DNA from: Neopestalotiopsis rosae
Taxonomy: Eukaryota; Ascomycota; Sordariomycetes; Amphisphaeriales; Sporocadaceae
Length of the DNA stretch: 64,000 nucleotides
Reading direction: 5' to 3'
Assembly: GCA_023078685.1 (NCBI GenBank)
Contig: JALGAS010000010.1
Coordinates: 806,001-870,000, forward strand
The notes beneath the pieces were generated by a model. That model did not search any database, was not told the DNA's origin, and saw only the letters and a program-made list of their open reading frames with translations. Shown here piece after piece: positions 11,613 through 24,439 of the stretch (the stretch's first letter is position 1; every line of letters begins with the position of its first letter). The translations under genes and the position numbers were made by a program.

Positions 11613-13243
11613 TCAGCTGTCACTAACGAGCGCAACACTATCCATACAGCCAAACCCGGCAGCGACGCCGCCCTCCTCGCTCTGGTCTCCCTTGGTGCGC
11701 AGCAGGTAACCCGCCATGTCGTTCCACCGCACAACCTTGCCCTCCTCCTTTTCGTTCTGGTCCCACAGGCAGGTGCCGTAGATGCCGAGCTCGCAGATGA
11801 CGCCGCCGTTCTCCAGGCTGCCGTTGCGCAGGATGGTGTTGCGCACGGGCGGCGGCGTGATGAGCTCCATGAGGATGTAGGCGCCCCAGTGCTCCTCGGG
11901 CTTGGACCGCAGGAAGTCGGGGATGGCGGAGCGGTAGATGTTGTTGCCGCCGCCCTCGCGCTGCGGCTTGAGCACGTAGCGCTTGCACTGCTCCGGGTCC
12001 AGGGCCAGCTTGCGGGCCTCCTGGCCAGCGGGCGAGGCGTCGAGCGGGTAGATGTTGGTGAAGGTGGCCTCGAGGTCCTTGAGCGCCGTGTGCGTGGCGG
12101 GGGACAGGAAGCGGTGGAGGATCGGGGACGACGATGCGGACGCGTCGGGCGTCGCCAGAACCTGCTGCACCTTTTTCGTGCCGGCGACCTGCGTCAGGAC
12201 CGTGGGGCACTTGACGGCGGCGGAGCGCTCCAGGTGGTACCGGGCCTCCCAGGCGCTCTCGCTCGGGTAGTCGCCGGGCCCGTAGCCGCAGCGCATGTAG
12301 ACGACGGCGACCTCGAACGTGAGGTGGGACAGCTGCGGCGGCGTGTACAGCAGCTGCCGCCCCTCGCCCTCGGCCACCTTGGTGTGCTGCAGCACCTCGG
12401 AAAAGGGCAGCCGGAAGACGGGTATGCTCTGCGGCGCGGCCGAGACCTCGTACTCGAGGTGCTTCTGGTCAAAGACGTTGCGCTCGCCGTCCTGGGTCAG
12501 GAAGACGACACACTTTTGCCGCCCGGCATGAGCATCCCCATAGGCGGAAAAGGCCTGAATGATGCCCTGCGCCAGGCCTTTCGCGCTGTGGTTGTCGGGC
12601 AGGCTGGTCGCGCCCTTGGTGACGGGGTTGGCGAGCAGGCCGTACTCGGCGGCCGCGAGGTAGCGGTGCAGGAGCGAGGTCTGGGCCGAGAGGCCGCCAA
12701 AGGACGAGGCAATGGTGTTGAACTCGACCTGCTTGACCTGCGGCGTCGACTCGGGCGTCTCCTGGTGCACCATGTAGTCGGACCTGAAGAGGCCCAGCGA
12801 CAGGGGCTGCACGTAGCCTTCCTCCTTTACCCGCAGGTGGACTTTCCATAGTGCTTGCGTGAATTCATCACTATCTCCAATTCTGCGTTTTTTTCTCGTG
12901 TCAGTAACGGAACTAGTCTTATAGTATATGAGAACTCGACAAGAAAAAATTCCTACTCCTTGACAATCTGGGCCAGAAACTCCTCGTCGCGGCTTATGGC
13001 AGCATACAAGTCATTGTACGTCTTTTGCACGTGGACGCCCTGGTCAAAGCAGAGCTTCGGGAACGGGCTGGGGAACAGGGTGACGGGCACGGCCGTGGCC
13101 AAGATGTTGCCCGGGTCCTGGCCGGCCGCGACCACGGCGGGAGGCGGTCGGACGACGAGGCCGTGGGCTATGCACCAGTCCTTGACTACTTCCGTCAACC
13201 TCTCGCCCTCCGAGGCGCTGATCTCGGGAGGGTAGGACGACAT
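11613..13243 (-). CDS. GSH2: Glutathione synthetase
   Basis: Exons 13243-12957 and 12882-11613 (intron 12956-12883, GTAGGA...CGCAG) give 518 residues, the usual length for the eukaryotic enzyme. It joins gamma-glutamylcysteine and glycine using ATP in the cytosol, the last step of glutathione synthesis. Visible features include RPPP near the N-terminus, YVQPLSLGLFRSDYMVH, QVEFNTIASSFGGLS, the ATP-binding Gly-rich loop KPQREGGGNNIY and MELITPP. The start at 13243 (MSSYPPEIS) is preferred over an upstream ATG at 13312 because fungal homologues begin at that point. The junction codes KE-IGDSDEFTQALW, restoring frame into the conserved core. The gene is clearly GC-richer, above all at third positions, than its neighbours. 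It shares a 505-base divergent promoter with the HET gene. Confidence 0.95.
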
Positions 13244-13748
13244 TTGGTGTGGCTGCTTGTCTTGTGTCCTTGGCTGGTTCCTATTCTGCAGGGGAGGGTG
13301 TTTCCGAGGCAAGGGCAGACAAGGGCACTCGATATAATTATGTATGGTAAATTTAGTACATGCAAAAGTGCTTCTCCAAGGTCTGATTCGATAAACAATT
13401 CGATTTTATTTTTATCTATGAGGAGGGGTTTGACTAATGCGATCTGGAACCTACTATGTACACTATTGCGTATTATTAAGGTAGTTTCCGCACCCCCGCC
13501 GCCCACGGCACGATTCCGAATCCCTCACGCGCTAGCCTCCGATATACCTAATGGATTATATGTCCCAGTTGGATTCTAGGCGAAGGATTGGAAATTACTG
13601 AGTGGCAGCGCGCAGTATTTTCAGTGGATTTTGAGCAGCTGAACCACTCCGTATCCTTCTCAATGCCTGCAACAATGATTTCAACAATAAGCCGGCGACA
13701 TCGAATGCGCCCAGGACAAAGGAATCGCCATCCAACCATGTCGCAGAA
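13244..13748. other. Divergent promoter between glutathione synthetase and HET gene
   Basis: About 0.5 kb, AT-rich from 13330 to 13480, lying between two outward-facing starts. No further gene seen. Confidence 0.55.
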
Positions 13749-15869
13749 ATGAATCGGATATATCCTGGTGAATTGTACAGACCTTTGAATGCATATTCAG
13801 ATGCCAACGAAATACGGCTTCTGACCTTTGAAGATCCAATTCCACGATCAAATCGCATACACTGCCGTCTTACTGTTCACTCCCTTGATAGCATCAGCGA
13901 CAGGTTTCGTAACCATCTTGCAGCCAAAGGCAGCTCCGGCCAAATCCGCAGGAAAGATGTGACAGAATGGGCAGCCCAGAATAACATTGAAAGAAAAAAC
14001 TCACAGGCTTCGCTGCCGGCCCAAGCCTGTCATTTCGATTGGGGATGTTACGATACACTCTCTTACGTCTGGGGCTCCGAAATCAGCCATGAGCGCATCG
14101 TCGTCAATGGCCACATGGTATCCGTGACGGAAAACCTGCTCGGTGTCCTCAAAAATCTGTCCCGGACCCAACAGTATAGAGGCCGACACAAACTCTGGGT
14201 CGACGCGCTTTGCATCAACCAGAAGGATGAGCAGGAAAAGACGTCACAGATTAAAAAGATGCGCTACATCTACAGCGTGGCCTGGCGCGTCGTGTCCTGG
14301 CTGGGCGAGGAAGGCAACGCGAGCAACTCGGCCTTTGATCTTCTCGAAAAGTTTGCAGACATTGCCCGCGCGGCCGACACGCCGGCACCATTTGGGGAGC
14401 TTCCGCTGCCCTCCGGACTCTTCTTTGGCGACTACTTTTATGGACTCAACGAGCTCATGTCCCGGCGGTATTGGTCGCGGCTGTGGATCGTGCAAGAGCT
14501 GGTCCTGGGCGCGTCATCAGTGGTCTTTCGCTGCGGAGAGCGTGTCATGGACTGGGAGACATTTTGTCTGGGAATGGGCATCTTGAACAGAGCCGACATG
14601 TGGATTCTCAAGGATCAGCTGTTGGAAAATGAGCATCAAACCAGAGGGATTAGACGCCCTGGTTATCACGCCGTGTGGGGTACGCTTTATATACATCTCG
14701 TACACAAGGACATCCAGGTACTGGCACACAACGAGGAGACGGATGGAGGCGGAAATCTGAGTTTGCGTCGCCTGTTGGACATTGCCTGCGGGTCGGACTG
14801 TACAGACGTCCGCGACAAGGTCTTTGCGCTCCTCGGCATGATGGAGCCGCGCATTGCGAGTAACGTAGCACACGACTACTCCAACCCCCCTTCAACCATC
14901 TTCGCCACCGTTTCACGATCTTTCATCACGCACTACAACGATCTGGAGCCACTGCGTGAGGGAAACCCGTGGTCCAAGACCGGGACGCCGTCGTGGGCGG
15001 CAGATTGGACTTGGAACGGTCGTTTGCGCTATTCTAGTCCCGAGAGTCGGCTTTGGGGCTTTTGGAACGTTTGGAACGAGCAACCCATTGATCCACGAGG
15101 GCTCTATCGCGCAGCGGGTAATGAAGCAGCTCACTATACATTCATTGACGACAAGGTGTTACAATGTAGAGGCTTTGTCGTAGACGTCGTGACGGGCCTG
15201 GGCGCCGTGGGCTCGGGATACTTTGCTTGGGACTCTTCGGCCATGGAGCAGTGCCTGTCCTGGAGAAGCATCTATGGGGGCCCAGAGGAGACTGCAATTG
15301 CTCTATATAAGACGCTCCTACAGGACTGTGTGGTAGCAGGCCAACCTGCCGAGGACCGCCACGCTGCGCTCTTACATCTGCCCAAGAGCTTCTCCCTTGC
15401 CCAACCGCAGTTTCACCAGCGGCAGTGGCAGTGGATGGCGTCGCAGAGGGGTTACTACTTTCGCTGGCAGCTGTGGCGGGCTGCCCACGATGAGATGGTC
15501 ATGGGCGCCAACATGCGCCTGGGCGATTTCTTCAGCGACGAGCTCCTGGAAGGCGCCACGGAGCGCGACTACACCGAGGTCTGGGGTGGATTTGACCGCA
15601 CCAGCAAGGAGAGGCGGTTCATGCTCACGCAGCGAGGTCTCCTCGGCTGGGCGCCAGACAATATCTTCGGCGGACACGAGGAACAGACGCGCAAGGGCGA
15701 TTTGATCGCCATCGTCTTTGGGTGTTCTACGCCCTTGATCATACGGCCGACCAGTTGGGGCCAGTTCCGTATCGTTGGAGAGGCATATGTGCATGGGATT
15801 ATGCAGGGAGAGGCCCTGACATTGCTTGAGACCAAGCAATGCCACGTGCAAGACTTTACCTTTGTCTAG
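13749..15869 (+). CDS. HET-domain (heterokaryon incompatibility) protein
   Basis: Intronless frame of 706 residues. The start fits homologues, which begin with a short tail then YxPLxxxxxEIRLLTF (here YRPLNAYSDANEIRLLTFED). The HET domain spans roughly 95-260 and shows YDTLSYVWGSE and LWVDALCINQKDEQEKT, two hallmark blocks. The C-terminal 400 residues are the usual poorly conserved extension; no NACHT, WD or ankyrin repeats are visible. HET proteins mediate allorecognition and trigger cell death when incompatible hyphae fuse. They are numerous and variable in Pezizomycotina, so a role in this particular gene is inference. No membrane segment or signal peptide is seen. Confidence 0.9.
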   Translation: MNRIYPGELYRPLNAYSDANEIRLLTFEDPIPRSNRIHCRLTVHSLDSISDRFRNHLAAKGSSGQIRRKDVTEWAAQNNIERKNSQASLPAQACHFDWGCYDTLSYVWGSEISHERIVVNGHMVSVTENLLGVLKNLSRTQQYRGRHKLWVDALCINQKDEQEKTSQIKKMRYIYSVAWRVVSWLGEEGNASNSAFDLLEKFADIARAADTPAPFGELPLPSGLFFGDYFYGLNELMSRRYWSRLWIVQELVLGASSVVFRCGERVMDWETFCLGMGILNRADMWILKDQLLENEHQTRGIRRPGYHAVWGTLYIHLVHKDIQVLAHNEETDGGGNLSLRRLLDIACGSDCTDVRDKVFALLGMMEPRIASNVAHDYSNPPSTIFATVSRSFITHYNDLEPLREGNPWSKTGTPSWAADWTWNGRLRYSSPESRLWGFWNVWNEQPIDPRGLYRAAGNEAAHYTFIDDKVLQCRGFVVDVVTGLGAVGSGYFAWDSSAMEQCLSWRSIYGGPEETAIALYKTLLQDCVVAGQPAEDRHAALLHLPKSFSLAQPQFHQRQWQWMASQRGYYFRWQLWRAAHDEMVMGANMRLGDFFSDELLEGATERDYTEVWGGFDRTSKERRFMLTQRGLLGWAPDNIFGGHEEQTRKGDLIAIVFGCSTPLIIRPTSWGQFRIVGEAYVHGIMQGEALTLLETKQCHVQDFTFV

Positions 15870-17663
15870 GAACTCGGTCTAATGAAGAGCATGTGCATTG
15901 CAGCTGCATCAAAGTATATAAAGTTGTCAAGTACGCTTGATTTACTAAGGTTACTGCTGGAGATTAGACGTGAAACATCTTCTTGTATTAAAGGCTGTGA
16001 ATTTCATATGATCACGAATTCTTGAATAAGTTCAGTGACATGCAAACGATGTGGAATTAGACTTTCCACCATACCTACTTGGTAGCCGTCCATGTAGAAC
16101 GGATGTACATTGAATACTATAAATCTCATATGGTAGGGTGCAATGGTTCGTTCTTGAAACTGAGATATTCGCAATTAATTCGCCAGGTTTGACAACGAGG
16201 AAAAAGAGATAGAGTTAGTGTTGTACAGCCTTTTATTTGCTCTTTGCTGTGATGTATTTGCAAATATGCCAATTCATTGCGAGATATCTAACATCTATAA
16301 TGGTCATTGCGTACGATACGTAGTACATTACATACGTGGGTCTGGATGCGTAGTCCAAGTTCGGTTGACATGTGCAGCCACGTGTATAATGAGGAGGAAA
16401 AGCAGGTTGAGATTTCAGAAACTAGTTCACAAGTCCAAAGAATGGAGGCAACCAAAATGACTTCAAGTAGCATTAAAAACAGACTAAATATTATTCAAAA
16501 TCTCGGTGTTTCGATTTACTACGCGGGAGTATCTGAAAGACAACATTAAAATACCCCGCCCCCACCTGAACCGTGCTATCCTTATCAAGAGGACCCTGTA
16601 GCATTGAAGCACTTACCCATCACGTGGGGCGCGCGTTGGTTGGCGTGGTGCAGCGCCCACTAGCGCCATCCTGCCATCCCTCCGCGCGACGCGGCCCGCT
16701 ATCGGTCTCCAATTCTGGGCGCGTCGGGTTACACCTGCAGGTAGTATTCTATTCTGAGCTCAACTCCAAAAAAATCCGAGGCATTGTGTTTGAGTTGCAG
16801 GTCTGCTACCAACAGCCCCAACAACTCAGGCATTTTCTCTGCAGCCTTGGGTGGAGTTCAGGTTGCATTGTGTTCTTGTCTGTGCACTGCGCATTGCGAT
16901 TTTTCCTATATTATTTGTCGAGCCACAGGCACTAACGGATTGTTCGACTTTGGAGCGGATTGTTTGGTATCGAGGCACTGATTGGTTTGCCATTGGAATT
17001 TCACAATCGCCAAACGAATACCCCACGAGCCATCTTGCTTCCCTCGATTCTGGGGCGTCACACCACCCAACACGACCAGTACCTTTCGTCAGCTTGTTCG
17101 AGCTCTACTGGTCTCCCGATTTCCCATTCGATTGTCCCCTTGGGCAACACCTTAGTTGCTGTAACACCACGCGCCGCCCGTGCGTTGTTCTTTCCTTCTA
17201 TAAAGAAGTTAATTTGTTCACTTGGGACATCCACCGGTCTTTAAAAGCTCAACAACACTTAAGACCAGAAACATCGTTCCCGTTCCTCAGTCTTTTGCGC
17301 AGGAATACAAGCCCAAACATTGGCGCAGCATCAGCCGAAGATCACCTTCAACAAACCTCCACGCCCAATTATTGACATCGGCGACGATATTCTGCCAGCT
17401 TGTCACATAATCGCACAAGACTGACAATCCTGAGCATCAAATCGATGCTTTGATAACATTGGAACAGTCACTCAAAGGTAGAGAAGTACCCCGCACCCAC
17501 TGCTCTTGCCGTCCGTGAACGACGTTCGCGCCCACCTCAGCTATTCCTGACATTGTTAACTAACAGACTTTTTCTAGACACCGCCGGTCCAGTTCGCCGT
17601 TCCTCTTGCCGACCGATTCCCTTTGTCATCCAAGAATGAATCCGAACTTGTTCTTGTGACAAA
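15870..17663. other. Intergenic region upstream of the SNF2 gene
   Basis: About 1.8 kb. The first 700 bases are AT-rich, the rest pyrimidine-rich like a fungal promoter and leader. Open frames (for example 16851-17375) show no domain. No gene called. Confidence 0.6.
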
Positions 17664-20600
17664 ATGGCCGACGCGTCTGACCCTTGGGACTGGGACACCG
17701 AGCGCGTGGTGCAAGAACTTTGTACCGAGAATCGCACCTGGAAACCGCCTACAAACCCACCCAAGCTTCCGAATCTTGAGCAATTGAAAGTCAGCTTGCA
17801 AGAAAACTTGGTCGATGGGGAGAGTCTTCTCGGGGACGGCTCCTCGGCTCCCGACTTCTTCTCGGACATTGGCGTGAAAGCTAGCAAGCATAAAGAAACT
17901 ATCAGAGCAGCAATCAATCAGCTACGGAATCGAAGTAGCAAGTACAAGCTTTGGAAAGCTCGTCAAGATCAAGGGGGTGATGATGACGATGATGATGACA
18001 CTGGTGTACACGACGAATTTCTTGCCCGCTTTCAGCAAATTGACGACGCTGACAGGAAGAGAAAGTTGGAGCAAGAACGTGGACAGGAAAGTGATGAGTC
18101 TGCCTACAATACCCCGCGAGCGAGTCTGTCCGAATCCCCCGCGCAAACGCCTCAACGAGATGCCACCATCAAGAAGCGCAAAATCGCGCCGGTGCTTCTT
18201 GATGAATCTGCCAATATCGATGAAATCCGCAATATTCCACAGGGTACTCTCGTTTCTGAAGTGGTGCCAGGGGCTGATGAAACCAATCTCAACTTGCGCG
18301 GCGCATATCTGGGTGACGAGGTATTGAACAGAGTAGACATCCATCACTTTGAGGTATCCGGTCACCCTCTGTCAGATGGCGAGTTTGATTTTGAGTTCGG
18401 CCCCGCTCTCTGCCCAGTCGGTATACGGCGACAACGCTCACGCCTGGTGAAGCGTCGACTCCTCAATCGACAACATATCTACAGGGCCCCCAAATCAGAC
18501 ATGGTCAGAGGTGGCGAAGATCTTGGCCATAATGTGGTCCTACCATCGTACGGTGAATCTGACCAGGAGTATGACGACGATACCTGGAGGGAAATCCAGC
18601 AGGAAAAGAAAGAACGCAAGGAAAGGCTCGAAGCGGAAGCCAATCGCAAGAATCCCGAGCTTCCCCTTGGTGAGAAGGTGGCCATTCTGAATAGCATTAT
18701 CGAAAAACTGAAGGAAGAATGGAGATACGAAAAGCTGCCGGGTCTGGAATACAAAGCCTACAGTGTATGGAAAAATGCTCAACCTCGGCTCAAATATGCT
18801 CTAGACCAGGAGAAGTACAACATCGATCGCCTTCAGAAACGATTGAACAGCATTCGCGCCACTACCAACACGGTCAACTACTCGAACAAAGCAGAGATGA
18901 AACGACTAGAAGGCAATCTGGAGCCAACCGTCGGTGATCTCGAAATGTCGCTATGGAAAGTCAACCTCCTAAATTCTTCAAACGAGCCAAAGCGACTTCC
19001 GAGAACTCGTCGACCACAGAAGCCGAGAGTCCCGAAAGAACAGCCGCTTGATGTCTCTGACGGGGAAACACTCGGATGCGATACAGACCTTGAAGAGAGT
19101 CGGCTACATGATTTCATCGTCGAGGACGAGGGTGAAGACGACGATGAAGAGATGGTTGAGACTCCATATGATAAGACTGCCCATGGACCTCATAGTACGA
19201 AATCCGTTGACGCACAGATGCCACACGACGAAGACCCAGAAGATACGCCAATAGTTGATAGCGACCTTACCGTGGATCTTGATCCATCGATGTTGCCTCG
19301 AGATCAGCCGCCAGCTGCAGGTTCAACAGAGGCTTCTGACCGCGAATCTGGATCTGTACATCAAGATATTGACATGGCTGAAGCAGTTGGCAGCAAGCCA
19401 ACTGCAGTGCCTTCGGCTAGCGGCAATCCAAATTTCAACGCGGCGGAAAGCCTGGATCTAACACATCCTGCACCATCTATCATCAAACGCGAAACTCCGA
19501 GCACGCCTCGCTCCAAGCAGGGACTCAAAATCAATTCCGTTCAAGGCAAGGAGGTCATCGATCTCACCACACCGTCAAAGTCAAAGTCTCCTGTGATATT
19601 GTTCAGCCCGAAGAACAAGGTGCTTGGATCTCCCATCAATGAAAAAGACCTTTCAAACAACGAAAAATCCGTGCTTTTGATGCTCGACCAACTCGAAGGG
19701 CATCTTCGCTCATCTGTCCTTATGTTGGTTTCACAGATGAAGTCTGAAGTTGTCTGGACAGGACTTGTTCTACCTGCTATGCACAGAGCAGATTTCCCCA
19801 AGTTGCCCAGCTCATCAAAAGAAGACTTGGATATATTCCGTGCCTTGCATGTCGCTCGATTATTTGACGCCTTCTTGGGATCGTCCCCACCACACCTGAA
19901 GCGCTGGTTTGCAGTTGAGGGTGGACCTACACTGGAGGACAATGCTGAAAAGTTCGAGGAGTTTGTCAAGTTCCTGCGAAAGCTGTCTTTGAAATACATC
20001 ACTGGAATAGTAGTCCGAAAACCAGCAGTATCTGTCAGCCCTCCAAAACCCATGCAAGCACCAGACCAAGTTCGTGGTAGCTCCACTGATGATGAACTTG
20101 GTCAGGATGCAGAGGAAAGTCTCGACGAGTCTCCAACCAAAACGAAGAGGAAATCCACCATTGTGCGAAACCAGCAGGCAATGGACCTGCGGGAGATTGA
20201 CCAGAGACGTGTCAAGGAACAAGAAGAGCGACGAAACGCCATGCGGGCCAGACTCGCTATGTTTGGAGACAACCAAGTCAGCCCGAACAAGACCCGTTTC
20301 ATCATTAACGAATCCAAGGAAGCTGATGAAGGTTATATCTATGTTCCAGATCATATCGCTGGTATGATCAAGGATCATCAAATCTCGGGTATCCGATTCA
20401 TGTGGAATCAGGTTGTCGTGAACACCCAGGTTCGACAAGGCTGCCTTCTTGCGCACACGATGGGCTTAGGAAAGACAATGCAGATTATCACCTTACTGAT
20501 AACAATCGCCCAATCCGCAGCGTCTGGCGATTCATCCATCTCTTCGCAGATTCCCAAAGACCTGAAGGAATCCCGAACACTGGTCCTTGCCCCTGCTGGT

Positions 20601-23585
20601 CTAGTCAACAACTGGATGGACGAGCTTTTCTTCTGGGCTGGTGACGCAAATCACCACCTTGGAGAATTTTACAAGGTCGGTTCAGAACACAAGCCGCACG
20701 AGAGACAAGGAATCGTTCACCGGTGGGGCGAGGAAGGTGGTGTACTCGTCCTTGGGTACGACATATTCAGAATCCTGCTATCCCTTGAATCACTGGAGAA
20801 GATCCTGCTAGAGAAACCAAATCTTGTCGTCGCCGACGAGGCACATGCCATGAAGAACCCAAGTTCGAAGATTAACGCTGCGGCTGCAAAATTCAAGACT
20901 CATCTTCGCATTGCCTTGACTGGCTCACCTCTGGCCAACAAAGTCTTGGAGTATCACGCAATGATCAATTGGCTGGCACCCAATTATCTTTCCGACTTGA
21001 GAGAGTTCCGCCATGACTTTGCCACCCCTATCGAGACTGGGCTGAGCATTGATGCTACCAGGGGCATGAAACGCAAAGCTCTGACGAGGCTGCGTGTTCT
21101 GAAAGATACTATTGCACCCAAGGTACACCGGCGCACCATCCATTCGCTGAAGGGTGATTTGCCACAGAAGACAGAATTCGTCATCTCCATGCCTCTTACA
21201 CCGCTGCAAAGAAAAGCATATGAGATGTATCTGTCGTTCAGTAAATCCATGGACCTCAAAACCGTCAACGCGCTTGCGCTTGTTCAAATGCTGACCTTGC
21301 TCTGCAACCATCCCGCATGCTTTCGCCATAGGCTTCTACAAGCAAAGGAGGAATCCCAACTTGATATAGAAGCGTCGGCCAGTGCCGATGGCAACGCCGC
21401 TGAATCCGCTGCTGAAGATGATCCCTCAGCGGACGCCACTCCCGACGATAGCGGTGCTGAAGAGGGCACCGTTCCATTGTCAGGCCAGCTTATCAGTAAT
21501 CAGCTCGGGCTCATCCGCAAGGGAATTGACGGCCCCGATCATGAAAAAGAGTCTTGGAAGATCACAATTCTGAAGAGGATCATCAATGAAAGCCAAGCAA
21601 TTGGTGACAGCGTGCTTGTGTTTTCTCAGTCTCTACGGACCATCGAATACTTGGAAATGATTTTGAAACGTGCCAAGTTGCAAGTCACCTGTCTCACTGG
21701 GAAAACAAAGGTCACAAGTCGACAACAAATGGTCAAGGACTTCAATGCGAATGGTCCTGGCATCATGATAATCTCGACCACAGCTGGCGGACTGGGTCTT
21801 AACATTACTGGAGCAAACCGTGTTATTCTTTTTGACTTCAGGCATAACCCTCAGAATGAACAACAAGCTGTTGGTCGAGCTTATCGTTTGGGACAGAATA
21901 AACCAGTTGCCGTCTACCGTTTTGTTTGCGGAGGTACTTTCGAGGAGAAACTGAACAACAGAGGCATCTTCAAGATTCAACTTGCTTCCCGCGTTGTTGA
22001 CCAAAAGAACCCTATTCCCAAGGCGCAGCGACTTGACGCAATGTTTGAGACGCTTACAGAACCGATCCAGCAAGATCTCGAGCCTTTCAAGGGCAAAGAC
22101 AAAGTTCTCGATGCCATCATATCCTCGGATGACGGCAGGGGTATACGATCCATTGTCATGGCTGATACTTTTGAGGAGGAGAACCTAGAGGAAGAACAAC
22201 TGACTTACGAGGAGCAGACCGAGGCCAGCCGACTAGTACAAATGCACCAAGATCGTCTTACTGGGAAGCCTCAGGTACCTTTGCCTCCAGTCACTGTTGG
22301 TTCTCATCAAACATCTGCTGGCGTTCCAGTCCGCCCTCCAGACCAGGCTGGCTTACGTCCACCAGGTAATCATCCTCTGTCCCTTAGGAACCAAACTGGC
22401 TCTCAGCACACCAATCATCAAGCAGCCGATTTCCACCTGCAACCTCGTGCACCTGTTTCTCAAGCTAACTTTCGGGCAAATGCTCCAGGTGTCTTTCGAG
22501 ACTACGAAGCCTACGTGCGGGCCCAACAAGTGTCGATGGGCTTCCAGCCTCCCAACACTGCAGGATCTGCCCATCCCGCCTTTCAATCAGGTATTGCGAA
22601 TCCTGTCCTAGGAGTTACGACTCAGATTAGGGAATCGGAGTCGACAAACGGACCTTTGGATCAGTCAGCATTGCGTATTTGGACCAGGCCGAACGTCCTT
22701 AAGGGGGAGCTCGCCCGCGAATTGAACCGCAGTGAGACTGATGACACCCAAAAGGCTCACAACAAGATGCTTGCAAGTCAAATTTCTGATGCTTTCAACC
22801 GGCTGCAGCCCGCGAAGGATATCAACGAGTTTGCACGTGCAAAGATGGCTCTCGTTGAATGTGCAAGCTCCCCATCTATTGCCAGATACATCAAGAATGG
22901 TGAATTGACTCCTCAGAAGCTAGCCTCAATGAGCTATGCCGACTATCAAAGATTGCAGGCCGCTGCTCCTGATTACACAAGGCGGCTGAACCCAAAGGAT
23001 GGCACTATTTCTGGCCTGGCAACCGCAGAGATGCACAAAACTCCTGAGGGACTTCAAGTTGGACCGTCGACTCAGCAGGACACGGTAGTCGATGGCGTAA
23101 CTTCTAGGCAAAATTCTGTGTCGACAGCGACCAATGAGGGAGGCCTGGGCAGTACATCGGCTCAACATCAAGAGAATGTGCCTTCAACGCAAGTATGTGC
23201 CAACAATGCCCACTCGGATCAGTGATCCTCACGAGCCTGTTTCCCTGCGTCATACTCACAATGACCGCTCTCGAATCAAAAATTTCCGATCTCCTTACGC
23301 TCAGCAATTGCTAACATTAGACTCGCACAGCAAATACCAATGGAGACAGGAGTCTCCTTTACCGAAGAGAGCTCTGCCCCAAGACCTCGCAGATCACACA
23401 AACTCGACGACCAGGCCGCTTTGCAGGAGCTGCGGGCCCGCCGAGAAGCAAAGTCTAAGACACCTAGACTCCCGGACTGGGCTAAGGAAGCAGTCGCCAG
23501 TCAAGGACGTTCCGCACCTTCAACCTCAGCATCACCTGCACCAGCAACTGCACCTACTCGACGGGCAAAGAATCCATTCCACTAA
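17664..23585 (+). CDS. SNF2-family ATPase, RAD54/ATRX/ARIP4-like
   Basis: Exon 1 is 17664-23192 and exon 2 is 23331-23585, with a 138-base intron (GTATGT donor, GCTAAC branch, CACAG). The total is 1927 residues. Without splicing the frame ends at 23225, but splicing joins TQ to IPMETGVSF and a conserved-looking basic tail containing RLPDWAKEAV. ATPase motifs: MGLGKTMQ near residue 930, DEAH near 1056, LTGSPLANK, and TAGGLGLNITGANRV followed by QQAVGRAYRLGQ near 1400. The N-terminus is acidic and disordered, with a possible SUMO-interacting motif VIDLT near 630. A Ser/Asp/Glu/Ala-rich insertion sits between the two helicase lobes. The family uses ATP to translocate on duplex DNA and remodel chromatin in the nucleus. 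RAD54L2/ARIP4-like is my best subgroup guess; the exact orthologue is uncertain. Confidence 0.9.
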
Positions 23586-24439
23586 TGCCTTCTCTTGGTT
23601 TGCAGAATCGCCTGGCAAGGTCATCGTTGTGTCGCATTGCATCACTGATGGGCTGGGAACGAGGCGCATTAGACAGCATCGGACTTGGCCTCATTTCACT
23701 CATCGTTTGTTTTCTTCAAGTTTTCACATTTTCTCATCTCCACGCATTTTGGGCGTTGGACGGCGGTCTGCATACATTTGTTTGTTTGATTTTTCCCTTT
23801 GAGATACCCCAAATTGCGGTCATTTTGATGGCGCACGCATGCGAAGGCGAGGTTTGTGAGGGATTTGCTTTGGCTTTGGTGAGCCTAGATACGAGAGTGA
23901 GGGACATTGGGATTGGTGAATGGCCGAATAGCGAAAGCTCTGGCTTTCATGCATGATAAACTCTACTTGCTATATAGAGGAAGGCTGGGGAAATTCACCA
24001 AAATTCTGTAGCCAGACGAGACAAGTCAATATACATTGCGTCTAAGGTAGTCAGATATTCAAGACCTGTGTGCTTTCAGGTTGTTCTTGTGCAGCCGTGT
24101 GAAAACATGAGAACTTGTGGTCTGACGAGCTGCTAAAATATGACCGGACAAAGTTACACTCAGGCATTCCAAGCGTGATACAATAGATACATTCACCATG
24201 CTTTACAGATCCATGAAGCAAGAATACCAAGAATGACTCATGACCACAAACACTTTTCGTGATCCGTGCATGAACTCTTTATTTGGCTAATACCGAATAG
24301 ACCAAGGTGCATCATATAGGCATTCGTTACGCCGGAACATATCTTCTCAAAATTCAGCAGACGAGCACTGCTGAAGAAAAAAAAAGAAAAAAAGAAACCC
24401 CCCCCCCGGTTATCCACCATCTAACACTTTTCTGCCTAT
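23586..24439. other. Convergent 3' intergenic region
   Basis: Between the SNF2 gene (plus) and the peptidase gene (minus). Open frames here (for example 23585-23956) lack features. It ends with the simple repeat at 24377-24407. Confidence 0.6.
24377..24407. repeat. A-rich run followed by ten C
   Basis: An A/G tract (24377-24397) passes directly into ten consecutive C bases (24398-24407), about 33 bases downstream of the peptidase stop. Simple-sequence tract, prone to length error. Confidence 0.85.

Noticed and set aside
11889..12851. Plus-strand frame of 320 codons
   Set aside because: Antisense shadow of the GC-rich glutathione synthetase exons.
24377..24407. Poly-A/poly-C tract as a retroelement tail
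   Set aside because: No target-site duplication or element body is visible beside it; a simple repeat is the better reading.
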